A stretch of DNA of 51,940 nucleotides from JAWKVD01 sp041398225 (GCA_041398225.1 JAWKVD010000024.1:1-51940); one strand, 5' to 3'. Positions 42,640-51,498 are shown, numbered from the stretch's first letter. Made by a program: numbers and translations. Notes: generated from the sequence alone by a model not told the origin.

Positions 42640-43068
42640 AGCCGGAATCGCCCGGGGTCGGCCCGGAGCGCCTCCTTAAACCACGTCCGGCCCCGGGGAA
42701 ACGTGCGCCGGGCAAGTTTTCTTGCCGCCAAATGCGCTCACGCGGGAGGGAACGCGCCGCCATGCAGGCGCGCCGGCGTGTTTTTCGTAAACGGCGATCG
42801 GTGCGATTTTCGACGAGCTTGGCGAAAGCTCGCGCCGGATCATCGCGCAACCGGGCGTCGCTATGGTTAGCGAAAGGTGACCGGCCGGCATTTGCGAGCG
42901 CGCGCTAACCAAGATGGAGATCGTGCGGAATTCGCTAAAAATCATCCGAACCCGTTTTACCGAACCCCAAAGAGAGGCTGTCTATGGTCAGCCTGTCTCC
43001 GCCAGAAGAGCGGACCGCCGCCGTCTTCCTCTCCAGACCGGCTGCGGAATACCAGAAGGATGATGGTG
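42640..43068. other. Intergenic region upstream of rlpA with inverted repeats
   Basis: No credible gene is seen. It holds a perfect hairpin GGCAAG-TTTT-CTTGCC (42711-42726) and a spaced inverted repeat TGGTTAGCG (42864-42872)/CGCTAACCA (42903-42911). The region between about 42920 and 42980 is the most AT-rich part and is the likely place for the rlpA promoter, but no clear -35/-10 pair stands out. Confidence 0.5.
42864..42911. promoter_or_regulatory. Spaced 9-bp inverted repeat upstream of rlpA
   Basis: TGGTTAGCG at 42864-42872 and its exact complement CGCTAACCA at 42903-42911, with 30 bp between the arms. Symmetric arms on nearby DNA faces suggest a possible binding site for a dimeric regulator or a long-loop RNA stem, about 150-200 bp upstream of rlpA. 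The function is not known. Confidence 0.35.
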
Positions 43069-44193
43069 ATGCAGTTTGCACGCTGGACGCGCACGGCCGC
43101 GTCGACGCGCAGGTCTCTCCAGTTTGTCGCCCTCTCGGTGCTGGCGGCCACGGCGGCCTTCGGCGCCCAGGCGCAGACCGCCCAAGGCGGGGCAGGGGGC
43201 GGCGCGCCCATCGTCTACGCTTCTGGCATCGGCTCCAGCTACGGGACCTTTCTGCCGTCACGTACGCCGCTGCCGACGCGCGGCGCGAACCTTCCGTCCG
43301 TCGCGCCGGTGGGGCCTGGCTGGGCGACGCCCGTCGCCGGCGCTCCCTACCAGATCCAGGGCAAGTGGTTCGTTCCGGCTTACGAGCCTGAATATAACGA
43401 AGTCGGGATCGCCTCGTGGTACGGGCCGAATTTCCACGGCAAGAAGACCGCCGTGGGCGAAGTCTACGATCAGCATGCGCTGACGGCCGCCCACCCGACA
43501 TTGCCCATTCCCTCGACTGTGCGCGTCACCAATCTCGAGAACGGACGTTCGGTGCTGGTGCGCGTGAACGATCGCGGACCTTATGTCGACGATCGCCTCA
43601 TCGATCTGTCGCGCGGCGCCGCCGAGGCGCTGGACATGGTCGCCAAAGGTACGGCGCGCGTGCGCGTCGAATATGCCGGTCCCGCCCCTGCGCAGGCCAA
43701 CACCGTGCCGACCGAACAGATGCTGGCTTCGGCCAATGGCGTGCGTTCCGGCGGCGTTGAGCTGGGTCCGATCGATCCGGTCGCGCCGCAGCCGGTGCGC
43801 GTGTCGATGCAGGTCGAGTCCGCGCCGCTCGCGCCCGTCTCGGCGGATTCGGCGTTCAAGCCCGTCTACGCGTCCGAAAGCCCGGCCTCCGGCTATGCCC
43901 CTCAGGTGATCCCGCCTTCGGGCCAGTCCGCCCGCGTTTCACCGGTCGCGCAGCCTGCGGTTGACGGCGCCTACCGGCTCCAGGTCGGCGCGTTCTCGGA
44001 TCTTCGCAACGCCCGCAAACGGGCCTCCGAAGTCGGCTCCGTCGGCGCCGCGAGCGTCGTGGCGGCCGAAGTCAACGGCGTGCAACTCTATCGTGTCATG
44101 CTCGGGCCGTGGAACGATCGTGCGGCCGCCGAACAGGCCAAGGCGCGTCTTGCGGCCTCCGGCGCCGACGCGCTTCTGGTCACTTCGCGCTAG
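43069..44193 (+). CDS. rlpA: RlpA-like septal lytic transglycosylase with SPOR domain
   Basis: A 374-residue exported cell-wall protein. A signal peptide ends near AQA (about 36). The RlpA double-psi beta-barrel spans about 110-200: GIASWYGPNFHGKKTAVGE, E131, H142, and D168 in VRVNDRGPYVDDRLIDLS. These match the catalytic residues of Pseudomonas RlpA, which cleaves glycan strands lacking stem peptides. A proline-rich linker leads to a C-terminal SPOR domain (about 302-374, YRLQVGAFSDLRNARKRA) that binds denuded glycan at the septum. The chosen ATG at 43069 has AAGGA 8 bases upstream; in-frame ATGs at 43060 and 43063 are alternatives. It sits next to the D,D-carboxypeptidase gene, as in many alphaproteobacteria. 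Confidence 0.92.
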   Translation: MQFARWTRTAASTRRSLQFVALSVLAATAAFGAQAQTAQGGAGGGAPIVYASGIGSSYGTFLPSRTPLPTRGANLPSVAPVGPGWATPVAGAPYQIQGKWFVPAYEPEYNEVGIASWYGPNFHGKKTAVGEVYDQHALTAAHPTLPIPSTVRVTNLENGRSVLVRVNDRGPYVDDRLIDLSRGAAEALDMVAKGTARVRVEYAGPAPAQANTVPTEQMLASANGVRSGGVELGPIDPVAPQPVRVSMQVESAPLAPVSADSAFKPVYASESPASGYAPQVIPPSGQSARVSPVAQPAVDGAYRLQVGAFSDLRNARKRASEVGSVGAASVVAAEVNGVQLYRVMLGPWNDRAAAEQAKARLAASGADALLVTSR

Positions 44194-44300
44194 CAGGCCG
44201 CCGACCGCCCCTGATGGGGTGCACAAGTCGCGGTTATCGCGGTTGACGGCCCCATGCGAACCGCCTTCATGTGGTCAGGTTCGTGAGGGAGCCTTGGCCC

Positions 44301-45485
44301 ATGCGTGTCTTGAAAATGTTATCCACAGTCGCGTTGGCGGGCGCTTTGGCCCTGTCGGCGCATGCCCAGACGCCGGCGCCGGACACCGGCGGCAGCGCCG
44401 CCGAGCAGTTGGCGGCCGATCCGCTGAACACCAGCGCGCCCTACGCCTTCATAATGGATGGCGATAGCGGTCAGACACTTTACTGCAAGTCCTGCGAGAC
44501 GCCGGTCGTCCCCGCCTCGATGTCGAAGCTGATGGTGTATTACCTTGTCTTCGAGCGGATAAAGGAAGGCCGCCTCAAGCTTAGCGACGAATTCAAGGTC
44601 AGCGAGCACGCCTGGCGGACCGGGGGCGCCGGAACCGAGGGTTCGACGATGTTCCTCGAGCTGGGCTCGAAAGTCAGCGTCGAGAACCTGCTTCGCGGCG
44701 CGATCATCCAGTCGGGCAACGACGCCTGTATCGTGCTGGCCGAAGGCATCGCCGGCAGCGAGGAAGCGTTCGCGCGCGAGATGACCGCGCGGGCCGCGGC
44801 GCTCGGCATGAAGAACTCGCACTTCGCCAACGTCACGGGTCTCGACGATCCGGGCCAACGCATGAGCGTCGCGGACATCGGGCGCATCGGCTACCACCTG
44901 ATCAAGGACTTCCCGGAATTCTATCCGATGTTCTCCGAGCGCGAGTTCACCTGGAACGGCATCCGTCAGCCCAACCGCAACCCGTTGCTGCGGGAGATGG
45001 ACGGCGCCGACGGGATCAAGACCGGCCACCTGTCCGTCTCCGGATTCGGGCTGGTCGGTTCGGCGGTCCGTGACGGCAAACGTCGCATCATCGTGCTTCA
45101 AGGACTGGGCAGCGAAAGCGAGCGCCGCAAGGAAGGACCGCGCGTGATGCGCGCCGCGTTCAACGACTTCCGGTCCGAGGAAGTTGTCGCTCCCGGCGCC
45201 CAGGTGGCCACCGCCGATGTCTGGCTTGGCGAAGAGAAGTCGGTGCCGCTGGTCGTCGCCGATGGCGTGACGATCGGCGCGCATATCGATGCGCTGAAGT
45301 CCGCACGTTCAATCGTCCACTACAAGGGGCCGCTCTACGCGCCGGTGAAGAAAGGCGATGTCGTCGGCGAGTTGGTCGTGACCATCGCGGGCGCCGAGCC
45401 GGTGACGGTTCCGGTCACGGCCGGGGCGGACGTCAGCAAGCTCGGTCTTGTCGGGCGCGCCATGGTTGGGCTGCGAGGGGAGTAA
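44301..45485 (+). CDS. D-alanyl-D-alanine carboxypeptidase (PBP5/6 type)
   Basis: A 394-residue low-molecular-weight penicillin-binding protein that removes the terminal D-Ala from peptidoglycan pentapeptides. A signal peptide ends at AHA-QT. The active site has S73-x-x-K76 (SMSK), SGN in IIQSGNDACIVLAEG, and KTG in DGIKTGHLSVSG. The C-terminal beta domain (about 295-385) is present, but a clear amphipathic anchor helix is not, although the tail LGLVGRAMVGLRGE might serve. The ATG at 44301 is preceded by GAGGGAG at a rather long distance; ATG 44316 is an alternative. tmk starts 2 bp after the stop, so the genes form one operon. Usual names are dacC or dacF. Confidence 0.93.
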   Translation: MRVLKMLSTVALAGALALSAHAQTPAPDTGGSAAEQLAADPLNTSAPYAFIMDGDSGQTLYCKSCETPVVPASMSKLMVYYLVFERIKEGRLKLSDEFKVSEHAWRTGGAGTEGSTMFLELGSKVSVENLLRGAIIQSGNDACIVLAEGIAGSEEAFAREMTARAAALGMKNSHFANVTGLDDPGQRMSVADIGRIGYHLIKDFPEFYPMFSEREFTWNGIRQPNRNPLLREMDGADGIKTGHLSVSGFGLVGSAVRDGKRRIIVLQGLGSESERRKEGPRVMRAAFNDFRSEEVVAPGAQVATADVWLGEEKSVPLVVADGVTIGAHIDALKSARSIVHYKGPLYAPVKKGDVVGELVVTIAGAEPVTVPVTAGADVSKLGLVGRAMVGLRGE

Positions 45486-45487
45486 GC

Positions 45488-46126
45488 GTGGCGCCTGGCC
45501 GCTTCATATCGCTTGAAGGAGGGGAAGGCGCCGGCAAGTCCACCCTTGCGGCCGCGCTGGCCGGCGCGCTGGAGGCTGACGGCAAGACAGTCCTGTTGAC
45601 GCGCGAACCCGGCGGCACGCCCTCGGCCGAACAGGTGCGTGAGCTGCTGCTCAATCCGCCGAACGGCGATGCGTGGACGCCCATGGCGGAAGTGCTGTTG
45701 TTCTACGCCGCGCGTGTCGACCATCTTGAGCGGTTGATCCGGCCGCGTCTCGCGGTAGGCGACTGGGTTATCTGCGACCGCTTTTCGGATTCGACCATGG
45801 CCTATCAAACGGCGTCCGATCCAAAGATCGGTCCGTTCATCACCGCGCTTGAAAAGCTGTGCGTGCCGCCCACGCGCCCAGAGCTGACAATCGTCCTGGA
45901 CGTCTCGCCGGAAGTCTCGCGCGATCGCATGGCGGCTCGCGGCCGCGCCGCCGACGCGATCGAGTTGCGCGGGCCAGAGTTTCACGCCCGCGTTCGCGAG
46001 GCGTTTCTGGAGATCGCGCGCAACGAACCGGAACGCTGTATCGTGCTGGACGCGGCCGGGTCTCCCGAAGCGCTCCTGAAGCAAAGCCTGGGCGCGATCG
46101 CCGAGCGGTTGAGCGAAGCCGCATGA
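45488..46126 (+). CDS. tmk: Thymidylate kinase
   Basis: Phosphorylates dTMP to dTDP. The 212-residue protein has the P-loop GGEGAGKST at 11-19, the substrate loop REPGGTPSAEQVR, DRFSDSTMAYQ (DR motif) and a LID region around RAAGRAADAIE. The GTG start at 45488 lies 2 bp after the carboxypeptidase stop with GGGGAG just upstream. The stop overlaps holB by 4 bp (ATGA). The order dac-tmk-holB is conserved in alphaproteobacteria. Confidence 0.96.
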   Translation: MAPGRFISLEGGEGAGKSTLAAALAGALEADGKTVLLTREPGGTPSAEQVRELLLNPPNGDAWTPMAEVLLFYAARVDHLERLIRPRLAVGDWVICDRFSDSTMAYQTASDPKIGPFITALEKLCVPPTRPELTIVLDVSPEVSRDRMAARGRAADAIELRGPEFHARVREAFLEIARNEPERCIVLDAAGSPEALLKQSLGAIAERLSEAA

Positions 46127-47118
46127 GCCAGATCGCGCCAGAGGAGCTGGGCCCGGTTGTCGGTCAGGTGCATGCCCGCGGCGAATGGCTCGCCGCCGTC
46201 GCATCCGGGCGCATCCATCATGCCTGGTTGCTGCGCGGACCGCGCGGCGTCGGCAAGAGCCGGATGGCGCTGCAGATCGCGGCGCACCTGTTGTCCGGCG
46301 CGGGCGCGGACTCCAGTCTGGCGGAGACGTCCGAAGGCCCGGTCGGGCGCATGATCGCGGCGGGAAGCCATCCTGACTTCCGGATTATCCGTCGACCCGT
46401 CGACGACAAGGGCAAGATGAAATCGGAGATCCCGGTCGACAGCGTTCGCTCGCTGGAGTCGTTCTTCTCGCTTCGGCCGGCGCTTGGCGGTTGGCGCGTC
46501 GCGATTGTGGATGCGGTCGACGAACTCAACCGCAACGGCGCCAACGCAATTCTCAAAACCCTTGAGGAGCCGCCGGCGCGCAGCGTGCTTCTGCTCGTCT
46601 CGCATGGCGAACAGGCTGTTCTGCCGACCATCCGCAGCCGTTGCCGGATGCTGAAGTTCGATCCGCTGTCGCGAAGCGAGTCGATTGATGCGCTCAAGTC
46701 CGCCGGCGTACCGGAGGATCGCGCGCGTCATGTCGTGGATCTGGCGCCCGGCAGGCCCGGCGCCGGATTGGCTCTGGAAGGCGCAGACGCATCGGCAGCG
46801 CGGGCTGCGATCGAACGGTTGTTGCCGTCGCTTGGCGCTGCGGATGCGCGCTCCTTTCATTCGGCGCTGATGGCGGCGAGCAAGTCCGATGCGGCGTTCG
46901 CGGCCGCCTTTGAGACTCTGCGCGCCGGATTGGAGGATCGCGCCAGACGTGAGCGCGATCCGGTGCTCGCCGGCGCCTTGGCGGAAGCGGCGCTGGAGGT
47001 CGTTCGCTGCGCAACGGAAGCCGCCGCGCTCAATCAGGATCGAGCACAGGCGCTCGCTGAAGCTCTGGGTCGCCTGCGCGAGCGGACAGCGCACCTCGCC
47101 GCCGCCGGGAGCGCGTAG
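46123..47118 (+). CDS. holB: DNA polymerase III subunit delta'
   Basis: AAA+ family stator subunit of the clamp-loader complex that loads the beta sliding clamp. The 331-residue protein has a Walker-like GPRGVGKS at 39-46, the DELNRNGANAILKTLEEPP segment typical of delta'/gamma subunits, and the sensor SRC motif in TIRSRCRMLKF. The C-terminal third is alanine rich and variable. The frame extends upstream into tmk; the ATG at 46123 overlaps tmk by 4 bp and is preferred. tatD follows after 2 bp, without the metG gene often found between them. Confidence 0.94.
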   Translation: MSQIAPEELGPVVGQVHARGEWLAAVASGRIHHAWLLRGPRGVGKSRMALQIAAHLLSGAGADSSLAETSEGPVGRMIAAGSHPDFRIIRRPVDDKGKMKSEIPVDSVRSLESFFSLRPALGGWRVAIVDAVDELNRNGANAILKTLEEPPARSVLLLVSHGEQAVLPTIRSRCRMLKFDPLSRSESIDALKSAGVPEDRARHVVDLAPGRPGAGLALEGADASAARAAIERLLPSLGAADARSFHSALMAASKSDAAFAAAFETLRAGLEDRARRERDPVLAGALAEAALEVVRCATEAAALNQDRAQALAEALGRLRERTAHLAAAGSA

Positions 47119-47120
47119 CG

Positions 47121-47894
47121 ATGTTGTTCGACACGCATGTGAACCTGCACGCCGAGCAGTTCGCGGAAGACCTCGAAGCCGTGCTGCAGCGTGCGCGCGC
47201 GGCCGGCGTGACGCGTTTCGTTTCGATCTGCGACCGCCTCGATCGTTATGATGCGGTGCGCGCGATCGCGGAGGCCAATCCAGACATCTGGTGCAGCGTC
47301 GGCGTCCATCCGCACTACGCGAAGGACTTTCCGGATCTGGCGGTGCGGACGCTGGTCGATGAAGCGCGCTGGCCGAAGGTTTGCGGCGTCGGCGAAACCG
47401 GTCTCGACCAGCACTATGGCTACAGCCCGATCGACGATCAGGTCCGCAGCTTCCTCACGCACGTCGCGGCCGCGCGGGAGACCGGTCTGCCGATCATCAT
47501 TCACACACGCGAAGCCGACGACCTCACGGGCGATCTGCTGGAGCGTGAAAGCGCCGCCGGAGCGTTCCCGATCCTCATGCACTGCTACACCGGCGGCGAA
47601 CGTCTTGCGCAACGTGCGCGCGATCTGGGCGCCTGGTTCTCGGTTTCGGGCATCCTGTCCTTCAAGAGCGCGCAAGAGGTTCGCGACGTGATTTCGATCT
47701 TGCCGCGCGACCGCGTCATTCTCGAAACTGATTGTCCGTATCTCGCGCCGATCCCGCATCGCGGTCGCCGCAATGAGCCAGCCTACCTGCCGGACGTGTG
47801 TGCGGCGCTGGCGAAACTGTGGGATGCTCCGGTCGAGGACGTCGCGCGCCAGACCACGGCGAACGCGCTTGAACTGTTCCGGCGAGTGACATGA
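47121..47894 (+). CDS. TatD family metal-dependent hydrolase with H-x-N start motif
   Basis: A 257-residue TIM-barrel hydrolase of the TatD (YcfH) family, members of which act as metal-dependent 3'-5' exonucleases or D-amino-acyl esterases. Metal-site elements are GVGETGLDQHYG (glutamate), IIHTREADDL, LMHCYTGG and ETDCPYLAPIPHRGRRNEP. The first motif, normally D-[ST]-H-x-H, reads DTHVNLH, so the second histidine is replaced by asparagine with another histidine two places on. I believe this variant occurs in alphaproteobacterial relatives. The stop overlaps the metallo-hydrolase gene by 4 bp. Confidence 0.93.
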   Translation: MLFDTHVNLHAEQFAEDLEAVLQRARAAGVTRFVSICDRLDRYDAVRAIAEANPDIWCSVGVHPHYAKDFPDLAVRTLVDEARWPKVCGVGETGLDQHYGYSPIDDQVRSFLTHVAAARETGLPIIIHTREADDLTGDLLERESAAGAFPILMHCYTGGERLAQRARDLGAWFSVSGILSFKSAQEVRDVISILPRDRVILETDCPYLAPIPHRGRRNEPAYLPDVCAALAKLWDAPVEDVARQTTANALELFRRVT

Positions 47895-48709
47895 GCATTG
47901 TCAGACGGCAGATACGAATTCTCGGTTGCGGCTCGTCAGGCGGCGTGCCGCGCATCGGCGGCGACTGGGGCGCTTGCGATCCGGCCAATCCGCTGAACCG
48001 CAGGTCGCGGTGTTCGATTCTTATCCGGCAATGGAGCGAGGGCTCTGACGAGCCGACGCAGATCCTCGTCGACACCTCGCCGGACATTCGCCACCAGCTT
48101 CTCGATGCGGGCGTGAAGCGGCTCGACGCCGTGTTCATGACCCACCGCCACGCCGACCAGACCCACGGCATGGACGACCTTCGCGCGCTGGTCCTGGTCC
48201 AGCGCTCGCTGATGCCGGTCTATATGGACGACTCGACCGCCGACGATCTCAGGGCGCGCTTTGGCTACTGCTTCACCGGCGCCAGCGCCTATCCGCCGAT
48301 CCTCGAGTTGAGGCGGGAACTGGCGCCGGGCAGGGAGATTGTGCTCGGCGAAGGCGGACCCGGCGGCGCCGTGAAGCTGACGCCGCTTCTGCTGGACCAC
48401 GGCACGATCAGTTCGCTGGGCCTCCGGCTCGGCGCATTTGGTTACTGCAACGACGTCGTTCGTATACCCGAGGAAACCCTCGGCAAGCTCCACGGCCTCG
48501 ACATGCTGGTCGTCGATGCGCTGCGTGACCGGCCGCACCCGACGCACGCCAATGTCGATCAGGCGCTGGCCTGGATCGAGGCTCTCAAGCCGCGGCGGGC
48601 CGTGCTGACCAATCTGCACACCGATCTGGACTATGAGGCGCTCAGGGGCAGGCTGCCGGCCAATGTCGAGCCGGCGTTTGATGGCATGGAGTTCGACGTG
48701 CCGGTCTAG
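47891..48709 (+). CDS. MBL-fold metallo-hydrolase (PhnP-like)
   Basis: A 272-residue metallo-beta-lactamase-fold phosphodiesterase-like protein related to PhnP/RNase Z. The N-terminal GCGSSGGVPRIGGDWGACDP is typical of this group. The metal motif reads THRHADQTHGMDDLR: the canonical HxHxDH has Q at the last position with H two residues later. Further ligands lie in DTSPDIR, LLLDHGTISSLGLR and a late HLD-like segment (NLHTDLDYEAL). The substrate is unknown; relatives cleave cyclic or linear phosphodiesters. It is coupled to tatD by a 4-bp overlap, a pairing seen in many alphaproteobacteria. Confidence 0.9.
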   Translation: MSIVRRQIRILGCGSSGGVPRIGGDWGACDPANPLNRRSRCSILIRQWSEGSDEPTQILVDTSPDIRHQLLDAGVKRLDAVFMTHRHADQTHGMDDLRALVLVQRSLMPVYMDDSTADDLRARFGYCFTGASAYPPILELRRELAPGREIVLGEGGPGGAVKLTPLLLDHGTISSLGLRLGAFGYCNDVVRIPEETLGKLHGLDMLVVDALRDRPHPTHANVDQALAWIEALKPRRAVLTNLHTDLDYEALRGRLPANVEPAFDGMEFDVPV

Positions 48710-48836
48710 GCGTTCTGGGCCGGTTTGGCGCCGCCTCGCCGGCGATTATTCGGATTGCGGGCCTAACGGCCTGATTTCAACGTAAGTCTTGTTTCCCATA
48801 ATGTTGATTATGCGACTTGCGTATTGAGGAGAGACG

Positions 48837-49742
48837 ATGGCTGACCCGACCGGCAAGACCGCCAGCGGCCAGGACAACGAGGCCGAAGACACGCCTTCCT
48901 CGACCGAAGGCGGCGCCCTCCCCCCCGGCTTGAGCCCCTTCGAGCAGTTGGTGGAGCTGATGGCGCGGCTGCGGTCGCCGGGCTCCGGCTGTCCGTGGGA
49001 CATCGAGCAGACCTTCGAGACGATTGCGCCATACACGATCGAGGAAGCCTACGAGGTCGCAGACGCGATCGAGCGGAAGGATATGGTGCTGCTCAAGGAG
49101 GAGCTTGGCGATCTGCTGTTCCAGTCGGTGTTTCACGCGCGGATGGCCGAGGAGCTCGGGGCGTTCGACATCGAGGATGTCGTGCGCGGTCTGGTGACCA
49201 AGATGGTCGACCGGCATCCGCATGTGTTTGGCGGGCGCCGTGTCGCCGACGCGGAGGCGCAAACCGAGGCGTGGGAGGTCATGAAGGCGCGTGAGCGGGA
49301 AAAGAAGGCTGGAGACGGTCCGGCGAGCGCGCTGGACGGTGTGGCCCTGGCTCTGCCGGCTTTGTTGCGCGCCGAGAAGCTGACAAAGCGGGCGGCTCGG
49401 GTCGGGTTCGACTGGCCGGGTCCGAACGAGGTCCTCGACAAGCTCGACGAGGAAGTGGGCGAGTTGCGTGAGGCGCTGGACGCGCCGGAGCGGGGCGAGG
49501 CGCATATCGAGGAGGAGTTGGGCGACATACTGTTCGTTTGCGCCAACCTTTGTCGAAAGGCGGGCGCCGATCCGGAACAGGCGCTTCGCAAGGCCAACGC
49601 AAAGTTCCAGAAACGATTTTCGGGTATGGAGGCTCTGGCCCGCGCGCGTGGCGTGGAGTTCGGATCGCTCGATCTGGCTCAACAGGAAGAGCTGTGGACG
49701 GCGGTCAAGCGCGCCGAGCGCGCAGGCGCTTCCGGGTCGTGA
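48837..49742 (+). CDS. mazG: Nucleoside triphosphate pyrophosphohydrolase MazG
   Basis: Hydrolyses (d)NTPs to NMP and pyrophosphate, clearing damaged nucleotides and, in E. coli, lowering ppGpp effects. The 301-residue protein has two MazG domains: the first with CPWDIEQTFETIAPYTIEE...EELGDLLFQSVFHARMAEE (about 57-105), the second with FDWPGPNEVLDKLDEEVGELREAL...EELGDILF (about 200-240) carrying the EExxE-12-EExD metal residues. An acidic, low-complexity extension of about 35 residues precedes the first domain. GAGGAGAG lies just upstream of the ATG. It faces hflX convergently, with 22 bp between stops. Confidence 0.95.
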   Translation: MADPTGKTASGQDNEAEDTPSSTEGGALPPGLSPFEQLVELMARLRSPGSGCPWDIEQTFETIAPYTIEEAYEVADAIERKDMVLLKEELGDLLFQSVFHARMAEELGAFDIEDVVRGLVTKMVDRHPHVFGGRRVADAEAQTEAWEVMKAREREKKAGDGPASALDGVALALPALLRAEKLTKRAARVGFDWPGPNEVLDKLDEEVGELREALDAPERGEAHIEEELGDILFVCANLCRKAGADPEQALRKANAKFQKRFSGMEALARARGVEFGSLDLAQQEELWTAVKRAERAGASGS

Positions 49743-49764
49743 TCCTGAAGCTGACCGCCCAGCG

Positions 49765-51081
49765 TCAGCTGGACGCTTCCTGAGGCGGCGTGCGCACCGC
49801 TGTAAACCGGTTGGCGTCCCGATCGCTCATCAAAACCTGAATTTCAACATTGGCGTCGTCGACCATGCGTTCGGCGACGACTTCGCAATTGGCGTGCAGC
49901 CAGGCGCGCGCGCGGCCGTCGGTCGCTGGAAGCGTAATGGTGCGGGCCGTGCGGGAACTGAACAGCGCATGGTCGATGGCGTCGAGCAGCGCATCGACAC
50001 CCTCGCCCGTCGCGGCCGACAGGATCTTTGCGGGCGGCGTGACCTGGCTGGCGCGCGTCTCCATAAGGGCGCGGCTCGCCGGCGCCAGCGCGTCCGCCTT
50101 GTTCCAGACTTCGAGGACAGGCGGCAGAGCGATTTCAGATTCGGCGCTGATCTGATCGAGAATGTCGTCGACGTCTCGCGCCTGATCCTCGGTGTCGGGA
50201 TGCGAGATGTCCCGTACGTGCAGCAGCAGATCCGCCTCCATCGCTTCTTCCAGCGTTGCGCGGAACGCGGCGACGAGGTGCGTCGGCAGATCGGTGATGA
50301 ATCCCACCGTGTCGATCAGCACGATGCGCCGGCCGGAGGCGGCTTCGATTTCGCGGGCGGTCGGATCGAGCGTCGCGAACGGCATGTCGGCCGCGAGCAC
50401 GTCGGCTCGCGTCAGGCGGTTGAACAGAGTGGATTTGCCCGCGTTGGTGTAGCCGACCAGCGCAACGACCGGCGCGCCGCGCCGGGCGCGTCCGGCGCGC
50501 TGCAGGCGGCGCGTGCGGCGCACATCCTCAAGGTCGTCGCGCAGCGCCGAGATCTTGCGGTCCAGCATACGGCGGTCGGCTTCCAGCTGCGTCTCGCCGG
50601 GGCCGCCAAGGAAGCCAAAGCCGCCGCGCTGGCGTTCAAGGTGGGTCCACGTCCGCACCAGGCGGGAACGTTCGTAGAGAAGCCGTGCAAGCTCCACCTG
50701 CAAACGGCCTTCGGCCGACCGCGCGCGCAAGCCGAAGATCTCGAGGATCAGACCCGTCCGGTCGACGACCTTCAACTGAAGCGTCTGTTCGAGGTTGCGC
50801 TGCTGGATCGGGGTCAGCGCGCCGTCGACGATCAGCAGGTTCACGCCTTCGGCCTTGAGCCGCGTCGACAGGGCGTCAAGCTGACCGCCGCCGAACAGGC
50901 GCGCCGGATGCGGGTCGCGAATGTTCATGACCTCGGCGAACGCCAGGGTCACGCCCAAGGCTTCCGCGAGACCTCGGCTTTCTTCGAGACGGCTGGATGA
51001 AAGGCGGCTGCCGGCGATAACCGGAAGCACGACCGCGGCCACGTCTTCGGCAGGCGTGCGGTCGATCAGAGGTTTCGCCAA
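49765..51081 (-). CDS. hflX: GTPase HflX
   Basis: A ribosome-associated GTPase that splits stalled 70S ribosomes under stress. The 438-residue protein has the N-terminal HflX domain (RDPHPARLFGGGQLDAL, VNLLIVDGALTPIQQRNLE, VVDRTGLILEIFG), the coiled linker, and the G domain with P-loop GYTNAGKSTLFN (about 210), G3 DTVGFI and NKAD (WNKADAL). A C-terminal extension of about 70 residues follows. The ATG directly abuts the hfq stop, so the two are co-transcribed in the usual hfq-hflX order. Confidence 0.96.
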   Translation of the reverse strand: MAKPLIDRTPAEDVAAVVLPVIAGSRLSSSRLEESRGLAEALGVTLAFAEVMNIRDPHPARLFGGGQLDALSTRLKAEGVNLLIVDGALTPIQQRNLEQTLQLKVVDRTGLILEIFGLRARSAEGRLQVELARLLYERSRLVRTWTHLERQRGGFGFLGGPGETQLEADRRMLDRKISALRDDLEDVRRTRRLQRAGRARRGAPVVALVGYTNAGKSTLFNRLTRADVLAADMPFATLDPTAREIEAASGRRIVLIDTVGFITDLPTHLVAAFRATLEEAMEADLLLHVRDISHPDTEDQARDVDDILDQISAESEIALPPVLEVWNKADALAPASRALMETRASQVTPPAKILSAATGEGVDALLDAIDHALFSSRTARTITLPATDGRARAWLHANCEVVAERMVDDANVEIQVLMSDRDANRFTAVRTPPQEASS

Positions 51082-51330
51082 TCAGTCCTCGTTTTCTTCA
51101 TTCTCGAACAGGTTCACCGGCGCGTTCGGCGCGATGGTGGAGATAGCGTGCTTGTAAACCAGCTGGGGCGGACGGCCCTCGCCTTTAAGCAACACACAAA
51201 AGTTGTCGAACCACGTCACAACGCCCTGAAGTTTGACGCCATTGACCAGAAACATGGTCAGCGGCGTCCGTCCCTTGCGGACGGCGTTCAGGAAAATGTC
51301 TTGTAGATTCTGTTTCTTATCTGAGGACAT
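51082..51330 (-). CDS. hfq: RNA chaperone Hfq
   Basis: Hexameric Sm-like RNA chaperone that pairs small RNAs with mRNAs. The 82-residue protein has both Sm motifs: NLQDIFLNAVRKGRTPLTMF, VNGVKLQGVVTWFDNFCVLL and YKHAISTIAPNAPV, followed by a short acidic tail FENEENED. Length matches alphaproteobacterial Hfq. It lies between ntrX and hflX. The 168-bp gap upstream of the start should hold its promoter, and AAGAAGG lies about 13 bases before the ATG. Confidence 0.98.
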   Translation of the reverse strand: MSSDKKQNLQDIFLNAVRKGRTPLTMFLVNGVKLQGVVTWFDNFCVLLKGEGRPPQLVYKHAISTIAPNAPVNLFENEENED

Positions 51331-51498
51331 GAGTCTGCAACAGCCTTCTTTGCTGAGTTGGGCCTTGCGTCCGGTTTAGCCCCATGAGCCGCGCGCAAGC
51401 AATGGGGTGCGCCTGCGAACAGGCGACGCGCCTCAAAACTGCGCGCCGGCGCCCGGATGGGCGTAAAACCGGGGCGTTTCGGTTGTCAGGAACCGCCG

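Noticed and set aside
42984..43391. 135-codon open frame starting upstream of rlpA in another frame
   Set aside because: It overlaps the rlpA signal peptide and catalytic domain out of frame and has no family features.
49761..49777. AGCGTC/GACGCT hairpin between mazG and hflX as a terminator
   Set aside because: Only 6 bp, no T-run on either strand, and it overlaps the hflX stop codon.
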